A stretch of 64,000 nucleotides of DNA from Cristatella mucedo (lineage: Eukaryota > Bryozoa > Phylactolaemata > Cristatellidae). The DNA is taken from the NCBI GenBank assembly GCA_009760855.2, contig WPIO01000033.1, positions 3,763,001 through 3,827,000 on the forward strand, written 5' to 3'. The number at the start of each line of letters is the position of its first letter. The stretch's first letter is position 1. The notes beneath the pieces were generated by a model, which was given only the letters and a program-made list of their open reading frames with translations, had not been told where the DNA came from and made no database searches. A program made the position numbers and the translations under genes. Positions 11,100 through 24,000 of the stretch are shown here, piece after piece.

Positions 11100-14000
11100 A
11101 TCGCCTGTCAAACGCATTTCATAAATGCTATATGAGAGTCAAATATTGTAACTGACTTGACTTTAACAGTGTTGTCTGCTGCGATTTTTTTTAACCTTTG
11201 TTACAATTCATTTAGGGTCATTATCTTACTGATAATTAAAGCTGTCGACTAGCAGTCTTCTTGGGGGGGGGAGAAAGCCAATACCTTTCAGCACTTTGAT
11301 ATAAACATTGTGGTCCATAATGTCCGGAATGTGATCTAGTGCCTGCACTAAGAAAAGAGAATCTTCAAACTAAAATCTCTCTACCTCCATACTTCAATCC
11401 GACGTTTTTTTTTACCGAGGAGTTGAAGTTTGCTTTTGTATGGTAGAAACCGAGCATCAATCTTCAGGCTTCTTGTGGTCGTGGCATTTGGTCCGTTGTA
11501 GCATTTCAATTTTATGCCACTCCTCCAGAGCACTTTCATGGCTCAATGTAAGAATTTTCTCCTCCGAAAGTCGATGTCGCACCATTTGCCTGCTAATTTA
11601 GGGCCTCCTATGGCTTTCAGTGGCTGTGCTATTTTGGCCTAACTGGCCTTCCTATTGAGTTACAAAAGGTAATTAGAAATAATTAATGTGGCAAGGATCC
11701 TAGATCTATAGTTGAGTAGCTTCGGCTTGTGTACATCAGTTTGATCGGCTATGAGGACTTTTCCATTGAAGGGCAACTTGTCTGAGTAAATCCTGTATGC
11801 TGCTGTGCTGTCTGATTTCATCCTTTGTCGTGGCCTTCATATACTTTCTGCCTGCGATTGTAATCCAAGCCGACTCTCGACTCTGTAGCCTGAAAGTAAC
11901 TTACATGCTTTACCACTTTGTTCCTAGGACTATGCTATCTAAGTAACTCAATAAGAAACTAGGTGACCTTTAAGTGCTTTATTGGAACTTTTGTGTGGAT
12001 CTACATTTAAATGTTACCTAAAATCCATATACCTGTACTGCACGTTGTACTATGCACTGTTGCCCCACCTATGACATTCTTAGCGGCAGGTAGTTTCATG
12101 TTTTTTTGTAGTTCTCTGCTGAGGAACTACTGAATGCAGCCAGGAAAAATAACAGAAATATTTCCTGTGCGACAGTGCCTCGATCTGAGGATGCACAGTC
12201 AGCCATTAGTAGGGCCACATCTCGTCACTGTCAGGATGCTATTAAGGCATTGGCATGTGCTGATGAATCTGGCATCCTATATGCACATGATCTTCCTCAA
12301 TTCTGTCCTATCAGAGGTAAGTTATTCTGCGTGTAGCTGAATTATGCTAGATAATTACATCGACTTCACAAATATTACAGCATCTTATGCTGTATCCTTC
12401 GAGCTATTTTTTCATAAACATTGCAGTATTATCTCTTATTGCATCTCCTTCATATGTATATATAGTTAATGTTTAGGTATAGTAATTTCCAGATCAGTTT
12501 CTCAATGGTCATAAGGCATAATTTACTCTGCAAGTATCTATAGGTTCGCTTAGTTATTATACCTACCGTAATTTTGAATGTCTACATGAGTACATCTGTT
12601 AACGGAAGTTGCCAATGATTCGTTAGCCGGTGCTGACCGATAGGGAGAGTGGGTGCGAACATAAAAGCAAATTCACTTTCATAGTGGAATATTAATAATC
12701 GAGCATTTTGCATATACAAGGTAAGCGTTTTTTCAGGTTTTATGGAAAGTTCACAAAGTTATGAAATAAACAAATTTCAAGGCAGCTGAAAGTGTTCAAG
12801 ATCATTAGTTGCAAAGCAAAGGACACTGAAACACGCCTTAAGGTGCAGGGAAGTGATATGGGTGAAAGGGTGAAAAAATGCAATGCCTCAAGTTCAATTG
12901 GGGTGATTTTCATACTTTCTTTCTGTTATTAGGGTAATGTTACAAGGAAAATTATCAGGTATAATATATATTATATTATATATAATATAATATATATATA
13001 TTATAATATAATATATTATAAAAAATTATCAGGTATAATATATATTATAAGGTAGTCATTCAGTTTCAAACACAAATTCTTGATTTTTATTTGTATGTAT
13101 TCGAAAACAAATTTGAATAGGAGTGATGTTTTGTTTTTATTTAAACTTACAACTTTGCAAATCCAATTATGATATCTTAAGATTTTTCACCGATGTTTTC
13201 TCTGAGGTTGAGTGAGGTCTTAGGATCGAAAAATAAAACAAGTGGAAAGCGCTTGGGAATAATTCAGTTCTGTGGTTCAAAACCCACATATTGTAAGCAG
13301 ACTAAATGGATTTATCCTGGAAGTGCATGCTGTGAGCTCCAGGGTTGCAACTGGGTGATAGGGCTATTACCATCTGTTGCTGTGTCACTGAATACTCACG
13401 CTATCTTCTTTTAAGTACTCTTGGGCCATAATCTATAATTCTTTGAGGTATTGCTTGCATTTATTTAAAGCATGCTGACACTGGCAACTCAGTGGTTTAC
13501 TGCCACCGCATCAAATTTCTTATAACGTTTTCTGTTTGGATTTTAACCAGGTTCTGAATTTCATGATGTATGAAGACCTATATAGAGTCTTGGATTTTAT
13601 TTCTTCTTGAACGTGCTCCTTTACGAACCAGCTGGCAAAATAATTAGGCCCCTTTTACCCAAATTCCGTATTGTGCTGGCTGGATTACCTAAGAAATCCG
13701 CTGTTTTATCGCATGACCAATAAAAAGTGGGCCTAGCTTATGGTCACTGGTAGCATTATAAGTAGGTGCGGTAGTTAATCGGACTTTGCACTCCTTGCTT
13801 CCCCGAATCTGCATAGAAGCAATCGTGTCATCGGAGTCATCTAGCAAAATAAACCTTCCTCCTTCATATTTTAAATATTCTGTGTATGTTTTGGCTTCAT
13901 TAACTAATGCAAAGCTGACAGTATCTCGGCTGAAACGTCATAACCTGAGCCCTCACCGTACATTATTCAGTGTGTAATTTTTGGTGCTTCATAAAATTTT

Positions 14001-14427
14001 CGAACAAACGAAACTAGAAAATAGGCTGCCCGGGCTGGCCAGCCAACTTTATTGGTTTTTGCTGAATCAGCTTAAGACTAATAAGGATGTGGCCGTGATA
14101 GCCCATGAGGTAAAGCTCTTCACGACCCCAGTCGTGGGTTTGAATCCTGCAGTGGGCGATCCTTTATTGCCAACTGCAAGTGGTAGTGATAGCCGTTAAG
14201 GCTCTTCTGCTGCCATACGAATGAGGCTGTTAAATCAGCTAATAATGTGCTGATTTTGGCACTGGCACTCCCAGTTCCAAGAGCAGTATTTAGGGCAGGC
14301 TGATTTAACCTTACGGTTATGCGAAGCTTCAGAGCAAGTATGCTATCCAGATGGAATCTGCTCTTCTAGAAACTTGCCGATTTTTTGCCAAATGCAGATA
14401 TTTTTACTTGTGTGTGTGTGTGTGTGA

Positions 14428-14481
<54 letters not shown>

Positions 14482-17400
14482 CAGTCGAATTTGAGCCAGT
14501 TTGGTTGCTACCGGCACGTAGTAACAACATTACAAAAAGAAAGCAGCATGTCCTCAGTTATATCAGTGGCCGATAGACATGCCGACAGATTTTCGGCATG
14601 TAGGAGGAAAGATATTTTGCAAATTCTTTGATCGTTCTCTTGACCATATCCGGCACAAACTGCATGGAACACTAGCCTTCTAGGAAGCACTGCCAAGAGA
14701 AAGGGCTAAAGTAAAAGGCAATATGACTAATATTTTTTTATTTCACCCAGCGTTAAATATATATCTGTTCAGCTTTTCACTCGTTTTATTTAGCAGTTTT
14801 AGTTCAGAGACCGAGCCTCATGCTCTGAATTATGTATACGGCTGTTTCCCAGTTGCTCGCCCAAATACAAGCCAAACATGACACTATTCGTCCTTCAGAT
14901 AATTTTGATGTGGCTCTATCGACAATAACAGAGATTGCTACTACCGAATCGTGACATAGCTAAGCTGATGCAGATATCGATAGCATTATGCGCATTAGCG
15001 TTTTTCAGAAGAACAGGCTCTTCACTCTCTCATTCTTGAACTCATATATCGAAACCTCACACCTCGCTAGTAAGTTCCAGTCTGGCTTTAGAGCTAATCA
15101 CCCCACAGAGTCCGCATTGCTTAGGGTATACAACGACCTACTTAGGAATGCAGACATGGGTAGAGTGTCTCTGCTTGTTTTACTCGATCTTTCGGCAGCT
15201 TTTGATACCATCGATCACAAAGTTCTTCTAGAGCGCCTCTCATCTCGCCCGGGTATCACTGGCATTGTTCTTTAGTGGTTCAGGTCCTATCTCAGTGGGA
15301 GACTCCAGAGTATTGACATGAATGGACAAAGATCATCCGAGGTACCTCTGAAATATGGGGTACCTCAGGGCTCTGTGCTAGGTCCGGTTCTTTTCACGTT
15401 TTATACTCTCCCTCTTGCTGATGTGATTGCCAAGAACAATCTAGGCTTTCACTTCTATGCGGATGACACTCAGTTGTACCTTTGCTTTCATCCCTCCCAG
15501 CCTTCGAGCACCTCAAATTCTCTAAACTCACTTGCTGCATGTATTGATGACATCCGCACATGGATGGCAGCAAATTTTCTAAAACTAAACGACGATAAAA
15601 CCAACTTACTAGTTATGGGCAAACCCAGTGTGATTCCGAAATTGGAAAGGCTGACGCTCAAAATTGGCTCTGCCAGCATATCTCCTGTCGAATCAGCTCG
15701 AAATCTAGGTGTCATATTCCAAAGCGACTTCTCGTTAGACGACCATATCAGCTCCACAGTCAAATCTGCCTACTTTCAGCTACATAACATTGCTAAGATT
15801 CGGACTTGTTTAGATAAGGATATCGCGTCCAAGTTGGTCCATGCATTCGTGACATCTCGTCTCGACTTCTGCAACTCACTGCTTACTGGCCCACCAGCAT
15901 GTGCGATCAGGCGATTGCAGCTGGTGCAAAACTCCGCAGCTAGGCTTGTCTGTCATGAGCGTCGCAGTTGCCACATTACACTACTTCTCGCCGACCTGCA
16001 CTGGCTACCAGTCAAGCAACGGATCGACTTCAAGGTTTTGTCACTCACTTCTAGGTCACTTCATTCTTTGGCTCCAGCCTATCTCTCAGATTTACTCTCC
16101 CATCAGGCCAAGCGTCGTACCACCCACTTTTCTGAATCCAACAGTCTACCAATACCTCGTACAAACCTCAAATCCTTTGGAGACCGTGCATTTAGTTCGT
16201 ATGCTCCCAAAGCCTGGAACTCCCTCCCGACCTGCGTCAGAACATCCCCTGACCTGACCACACTTAAAAAGAATTTAAAAACACCTATTTAGGACAGCAT
16301 TTAGTGGGTCCCTGTGATTCGTCCTTGATGTGCTTATGTGTGCTGACACTGTGCATGCTGCCACTAACCACATTTGCATGCTGACCCTGTGCATGTCACC
16401 CCTAACCATGTTATTCATTTTGTTTGTTTATCAAGCATGATATTACTCACCATTCAATTGCATTTCCCTTTGCAGCAAATGTAAAGCACCTAGAGAGAGA
16501 TTTATTTCTCTGAAGGTGCTTTATCAAGTGCATTATTATTATTATTATTATTCTTTTGCTTATAGATTGTTTGAAAATGGTGGCAGACTTCTGCAAGTCA
16601 TTAAAAATATTAAAATATATATAAAGCTCATTGCCAGCATCCTTGTGGGCCAACGCTGTGTTGCCTTGTATGTTCTCCAGGTGCCGAAGGCTCAGCTGTT
16701 CCTATCTTGGTTGCTTACTTGCTTAACTTTCTCATCATTAGCTGTGCTTCCTTCTTTTGCATATATAATTAACATTTTGATAATGCATGAGTGCTCATCA
16801 AATTTTTGCAGGCACTTCCTGCCTGATTTGCACTACTTCTGCTAGATGTTCTCCGATAAATGATCAACTTACTTACATGTACAAACATCTAGTTCAGAAA
16901 TGGGAATTGGGATCACAGCATTATCTCAATGGCAGTTTTGCACGGTGAGCCGTGATGGCTCACTAGGTAAGGCGGTTGCTTTAGCGACCTCGTCCCGAGG
17001 TCGTGGGTTCGATTCCTGCAGTGGGCGATCCTTTATCGCCACTGCCAGTGGTGGTGATAGCCGTAAAGGCTCTTCTGTCGCTATTCAAAAAGAGGCTGTT
17101 AAATCAGCTAGGATTTATTTATTTATTTAAGTGCTGTATATTCTATAATAATAATAATAATAATAATAATACATTGTAAAAAGCACCCTGAGAGAACTCA
17201 ATCTCTTTCTAGAAGCTTTATAATTGCTGCGAAGGAAGCTCGGTCAAATGCTTAGTGGTAGCATGCTAAATAAACAACAAAAACGTTAATATCCTGAATG
17301 TTACTAGCTTCTCCGTGCTGTTGAATGATATATAGTAACTCTCATATAGCGACTGCAAAAAAACTGTTTGGTTAGGGTATTGTGTGTCGAGCGTTTCGTC

Positions 17401-20400
17401 TTACAGACATTTGGTCTTTGGCCATTGTAACTGCATTGTGTGAATTTATCAGGACTGTACCTCCATGTTTTCGTGGTTATCAAAGGCATAGCAAAAACAA
17501 TGGCACCATGCTACGATTCACGTTAGCAAATACATCGTTAGTATTCATCCACTATATCTTTAAGCTGTTTTGTAATGTCAGGTAGCTCTGTTTAATCGAC
17601 AGCTAACTTGAGCAGGCCCTGACCCGCTACGAAATGAACGGGTCCTCGGCCCCAGTCCTAAGACCTACTTGCAAATTTCATTCACCTCCCATCACCAAGA
17701 CCTCCACTCGGAAACCATTATGCTTTCACCGCCAGTCTGCAAAGTATACTACGTTGTCATTTGGTGATGCTTGCTTCGTGGAGTCCATCCTCCGAATGGG
17801 GCTAGTGCAAGCCACAGCTGCTGGCGTCGTACCCTGAAAAACTATAACCTAAATTTCTTACTTTTGCTAGACTGGCTTTAGGCAGCAGAGTGTAGCCTCA
17901 ATGTCTAATCTGCCTCTTGATTCGACCGTTGACCTCGTTTGTCTATTTTCCTCGAGATAGACATGCCTCTATCTCTGTAAGTAGTTGTACCAAGGAGTAA
18001 TTGCTGCGACTCTCCTTTTCTGGCTGCATATCAAGCATTTTTTTATTGAGTATTTTCCAAGTGCACCCATGAGTGCCAGAGATCAATGCCTTGGTAATAT
18101 TTAGCGTTTTCCTGCATCTTACCCCCAGGGCTAAGGTGTTTGCACTTCACGACTCAAGTCGTAGGTTTCAGTCCGGCAGCAGGAAGTCTTTTATTGCCTG
18201 CTGATAATGGTGGTAGCTGCTCTTCTGCTACTATTTAAATAAGGCTGGTGAATCTACTGACTTTTGCTTAGCTTTATTTGCATATTGTATGATCAACTAA
18301 AGACACTTTCCTAAGATTTGCAATCGAACATTAACTGAGACTCGTTAGTGCTGTGGCACTTCTGCAGCCTGAAGGATACCCTCATTAATATAGCCACTAG
18401 CCTGGGATTGTAGCACTGCTGGGTAAGCAGTCAACTGAACATTAATGTTTTGACCGCTCTTCGTAGGTGTCAGTTTCAGGGTTGACTTAAGTTACTTTTA
18501 TTAGCACGTGAATTGGATTAGAACATTGCTATTCTTGTTGGATTTAGTTGGTGGTATGTTATTCTTGTTGGATTTAGTTGGTGGTACAGACGAGCTATCT
18601 CTCTGGCGATGTTCAATATCGTGCCTTGCCTGTGTTCTTGAAGATGAACCAACGGGATAGTATATGCTGCTTAGGTGCCTGAATGATTGTCGCTGCTGAC
18701 TATGTTGTGCAGAAGATGCTATTGAGTACCTATTATTAAACCCTATTTGTAGGCAATGCAAGTAGCTCTTATATTGGCTGCTACAGGGATACGAAAACTG
18801 ATCGTGATCTCGATGGTGCTACGGTTAGTTTGGAGGCCACTAACTCACCTAATATGTGTATAAAGACATGCTTTCTCTCAGGTGATATTTCATAAATGGC
18901 CTTCGTCTGATCTCAGCTTTGCTGGTGCATTTGATTTAATACTGACTTTATGGATTTGGTCTTCTTAGGGTACCTCTATGCAGGTCTTCAAAATAGCCAC
19001 GAGTGCTGGTGTGGTGACTCATATGGCAAACATGGGCCAGCTGAAACAGACGATGTCTGTTTTATGCCTTGCCCTGGTAATCAGACTGCTGTGTGTGGGA
19101 GCTCATATTCACAGAACATCTATCGGACTGGGATTGGAGGTACTTTTCTTGCTTTTCTGCAATACAATACATGTGTACATCTACTGTATCTAGCTGTAAG
19201 CCTTCCCATGTTTAAACTATTGGTGTGATTGCTCTGTTTGCTTGTTTTCTGGCACTATTGTAATAGCAATATAAGTATGGTTAGCTACTTGACCGTAACT
19301 ACTTAAGCTCAACTACAAAAAGATTCAAGCGTTGTTGCATCAGTTGTGAAGAAAGTAGAAATTGGGTAATTAGGCTGCCTTTATTAATTCTTGCAAAGCA
19401 TTGGCTGTTTCCGATTGAACTGAGAGCCCAATCGGGGACTTTTGGGGTCTCTGGTTGCTCTGCCTTGCTTTTTGTTTTGACTCCCAAGTTACAGTGAACA
19501 GCCCAAGTTTCAGCATATTAGGTTTCCTTAGAACTTTAACCCTACTTAAAGAATTTCTAGCTACGCTTATTTTACATTGGTTTTGAGGCTTTATAGTCTC
19601 CCTGTCGGCTCTTCTCAGTACATTCCCCACAGGCTGCATTTGTCTGTTATCTGACCGGATGATGCAAAATGGCCAACGTAATATACTAGCATGAGTGATG
19701 CATTAATGTTTTTGCTATCTACGCCCACCTACTACTTTTGTTACGATCTTGGGTTCTGGGTTCATTGGGAGCTCTTGCCTTTCTAATCGGTGTGCTGTCG
19801 GTCGAGCTTCACCAGTTATTGAACTTCAGCAAGTACTTCGTTCGAATCCATCTTCATGTGTGCAGCCATACCACCATTATTGGTGCCAGACACCAGGCTT
19901 ATGGTTTTTTTGTGGTAGGGAGTGTAGTTTTCCAAATGGCTGTCAGTGCCGTTTAGCACTGTTTTTTCGTCGTACTCATAGATATGCAGAAACTGTATCA
20001 GACAAGAGAGTTGAGTGAGTCGTAGCTGAATGTATTGGATAACTCACATGGCCAAGTGGCCTGCTGTCTGGCTGTCAAGGTGCCTCTATATTTCCTGTCA
20101 TGATCAAGGTCAGATTTCGATGCTGCCAGCCATTTCATATCCTTAGTCCAGCATGCTTCTGTTATCTTAACGGAACCTGGTATCGATTTGTTTTAAGTAG
20201 CAGTGCTGTAAGGCTAGCGGCTGTGCCCATGGTTGGCCGAGCTTCACTGGCAGCCATTCTACTCATGTTTCCAGCTGATTCCAGTTTGAGGAACTAATAA
20301 GTTACCTCATGCCACCCCTCTTCTCAATCCAGCAGACCCCATCTAGTTGATCAATCGTCTGCAAGTAGCCCTGAGTCACTAAGGATTTGTAGTCAAATCA

Positions 20401-20994
20401 AAAGAGCTATTGCTTGACCTCATTATCCCCCCCTAATGGAGCCACCTCTGGCGGCTCTGCTCTGTGTTGGCTAATGGAATGACAGGCCCGGTTTGAAAAG
20501 AGTAGAGTATCCTCTGCTACTCATTTATTGCCAGTTGTTATCCGGCCGCTCCTCGATGAATGAAAGAAACCTCTACCCCTCAGCAATGAGTGAAGATATT
20601 CTCAGAGAGTTTAGACCGACCAAGATAGCTTAGCAGGCCTTTTTGCATAGGTATGATCACGGCCATTCCTTGCCTGGGTGTTGAACAGTGCATAGAGATT
20701 TAGTTCTCTCAGGGCACTATAAAAAGGACCTATCATCATTATTATTGTTGTTATTCAGATGACTATAGTGCTGTCCATCCATGTCTGCATTGTGCAAACC
20801 TAGGCAAATGTTAAGAACCTCAAAACTATTAATTTCTGCTACTGAATCGATACAAGTTATGTACTCGATTCTTTCCGGGGATGATAGGAAAATTGCATTG
20901 CCATCAAACATTTAGGTTATCTGTTTTCTAAAAATCAAATCAATAAGGCTCACATGACTGAACTCAATTGCTTTCACTATGATAGCATCACACA

Positions 20995-21079
<85 letters not shown>

Positions 21080-24000
21080 ACGTAAGCAGTACTTTTGCCC
21101 GCTGTAGTTCTTTAACAGCTTATATTGGCCGTGGCCCAAAAAGGCCGTGGGAAAGGTGCTGTTATCCTGAGCTTGTAGCTCAAGCGATCTAGGTGACCTC
21201 TGTTTGGATCTAGCTGAGTTTTACTTTGGTTAGACAAATACTCCATAGCTTATCATGCCCGTGACTAGCTGTGTGATTGTGACACGGTCACTCTTCGGCA
21301 TCTAGAAAACTGTAGTCTCTTAGTTTGTGTTGTGATTGTGACACAAGTTTGCTGCCTTCTAGCTGTCATGATTGTTGAAAATTGTTTGATAATGGGATTT
21401 ATTGGTGATACTGAGAAACACTTCTGTTGATTAGCTGGTTTTGTGTATAGCACTGGTCTGCTTAACTGTATCTAACGTTGTTACCTCTTTTTTGTAGCCA
21501 AGATTCAAAATACCGCTGGCCATGTAAAGGGACCAGCGGTTTTAGACTCGGAGTTCCGTAAGCCAGTGCGGATACTTTTCATGTTGACGTTGAACGGCCG
21601 TGCTCTCCGGCAAGTTAGACGTCTGCTCAAAGCCATATACCATGCAAATCATTATTATTACATCCATGTCGACTCCGTATGTATAAGGCCATTTTTAATA
21701 GCATGCCCCAATCATTATTCTGCCTGAGTTATTTTGCATCTCAAAAGGGTTTGCGAGCCTCCTACTTACCTCATTGAAGAGAAAATTTTGTAACTTCGAG
21801 CTTGTGTTTAAGGATGACTGATTTAGAAAAAGTGGCGCATCGTAGCACTAAACCTATTGGTGGTTCATTGCCAATATTGCTGAAGTTAAAAAAAAGGTTT
21901 ATCCTACAAAATGCATCCACATCATTTGCTGCTAGAATTCAGTTTGTGCCGCATTCTGTTCGGTTAAGATAGAGGCTTTGCTATTTGCCAGACCTTCTCC
22001 AAATACAGCAGGCAGCGTTGACAAACGCTTGGTTGCTTGGGATGGGTATTTTAGGTCAGTAGCTTGCACTTCCTGAAATTTTTACCAGAAGAGTGCTAGT
22101 TTCCGGAAATATGAAGTGTTAAGAATTGCTCCATAATGCTTTTTTTATGCTGGGCATGCACGTGCTAAAGCACGTGCATGCCACGATATATCAACAGCCA
22201 GTTCTAACCATTTGCTTAGGGCAGCCTACTTGGGCCCTGTCGTTCTTTCGTCTACTCAGGAATGCTTTCTTTTTCTTAGTTTGACCTAAAATCCTAAAGT
22301 CACATAAGTCCATATAAAGTCATTCTAGTCAGCAGCAGCTTATTGGGCGTGGTTACATGCACATTAAAGTCTGGTGTGAGTGTGCTCTGACTAGAGTCAG
22401 CACCGACGTTCTTCTGGTGACTGGGTTATAGCTTATATGCTTTGTGGTACTCAGGCGATCAGTGCCTTGCCTTTAGCAATTATCAAGGTCCATGGCAAGC
22501 ATGTCTGTATGGATGGTTGCCTATCGTGGCCAGATTACTAACTTGGTTTTCTTGGTCTAGGGTTGCTGAGGGCATACTAAACCGACCGTTGCAAAACAGC
22601 TTGCCTTTATACCCAGTTTGCAATAATTAATTGAGGTCTTTCTTCCTTAGCCATCAAATAATTCAAGTCCTTGTTACAAGAAAAATGCTTCGGTTTCTTT
22701 GAAAAATATTCTAGCTTGGTCGGTAGTATGTTGTTGAGCTCCAGCACGAACTTATGCAGAGCAAGTGCATGGTTTTTATGCTTCAGTTGCTGACTGTCTT
22801 GCACTTCCTTATGTGTTCAGTGCATCTCACCAGAAGTTGTCATCTCTAGCTTTGCAGTTTAACTCTGTTTGCAGTGTTGTATCTGTATACAATCAGCCAA
22901 ATGGTTCTGAAATGATATGTACAGCTATTAGTGATGGAGCTTAGGCATTTTCTATTGTTGTGCTGCTTCAACTTGGTTTACCTCCTGCTCGAAATATAAA
23001 GTGAGATGATGATGCCAACCAAGTGAGGTCTGGCCGTAAGACCTTGTCACAGAGTTAGTTAAGAGCATCGAAGATAGCAATTCAGACATGTCAGATGAAG
23101 AAGATTCTTATGAAAATGCATGCGTCCCACCACCCAGGCTAATGAGTGCCTGGAATATCTGCTTGCATTTTCTCCACACTGGTTCATTGAAGTTTCTTAC
23201 TGGCGTTATGGAACTCCAGGAACTGGCTAGTGAGATGCATGAAACTGCTTTGAAGCAAAAAAGTTATGCAATATTTTATAAAATCACGAAATAGTTTATC
23301 TGAACATAGTCAGTTTTCTATGTAAATCTCAATCCATAGTGCTATCTTTTTTGTGTAATTTCAAGTAGTTTCATTCGGTGTTTATGGTATGCATGCCGAT
23401 CACATGGATGCTTGCTTTATCGCCTGGGCTCATTCTTAGGTGGGCATCTCTAGATAAGTTACCAGTTTGTATGTGCCACTTTTTGCTAGTTCCTTGGGTG
23501 ATGCTTATAAGCAGGTTCGGCTGTAATAAATCTTGGCAATGTTGTGACTTGCTTTCAGCGGCAGGAATATTTACATCGTGAACTAAGTCATTATACCAAC
23601 TTATTTGCCAACGTGCGCATGGTCCCAGACAGTCTACGTTTTGCTACCATCTGGGGTGGCGCAAGCTTGCTTCAGATGCTTCTGACCAGCATGGAGTCTG
23701 CGCTGCAAATGGCTGACTGGCGCTGGGATTTTTTCGTCAACCTCAGCGAGTCAGATTTCCCGATAAAGTGAGCTTATTTGTGTTTCTTATTGAGGAATGA
23801 GTAATTGATGATTCCTTTAATTACGGATGCAAAGCATTTAAGATCAAAGGCAAGCTTAGTGCGATAGTTTGCTAGTAACGTTTTTGAAATTCGGTGCAAC
23901 CTACAAGTAGTAACATATGACAGAAGGTGGATATCTTAACCGGTCTTGCATGCCTGTTTGATCTGTGCATTCCAACCTGATAAGGCAGGCCAGATCATTG

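Larger units (their letters stand above)
4906..12111 (+). other. XYLT intron 1
   Basis: This 7.2-kb intron is filled largely by family A LINE copies at 5780-9531 and 9797-10983, a SINE-A at 9648-9796, a partial SINE-B at 4976-5031, and a GT microsatellite at 11029-11093. The 5040-5780 and 11100-12111 stretches show no gene; 5205-5245 has a weak LINE-tail-like hairpin. Confidence 0.8.
12317..18752 (+). other. XYLT intron 2
   Basis: This 6.4-kb intron contains an AT-rich direct repeat (12951-13049), a SINE-B (14086-14240), a GT repeat (14409-14478), a LINE A copy (15039-16555), a SINE-B (16946-17115), a LINE A tail (17148-17290), a SINE-B (18105-18262) and a tandem duplication (18530-18588). 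The 13050-14080, 14480-15030, 16556-16945 and 17291-18100 stretches hold nothing I recognise. Confidence 0.8.
19140..21497 (+). other. XYLT intron 4
   Basis: No gene is seen. The intron holds a LINE/SINE-type stem-loop tail at 20675-20757 and a long CA microsatellite at 20988-21076. ORFs at 19370-20300 have no recognisable domain. Confidence 0.75.

Noticed and set aside
16946-17020. Possible tRNA gene
   Set aside because: It has A- and B-box-like motifs, but the acceptor stem does not pair and the same downstream body follows in seven other places, so it is a SINE.
20912-21139. ORF with a long Val-Cys repeat
   Set aside because: It is a minus-strand reading of the CA microsatellite.
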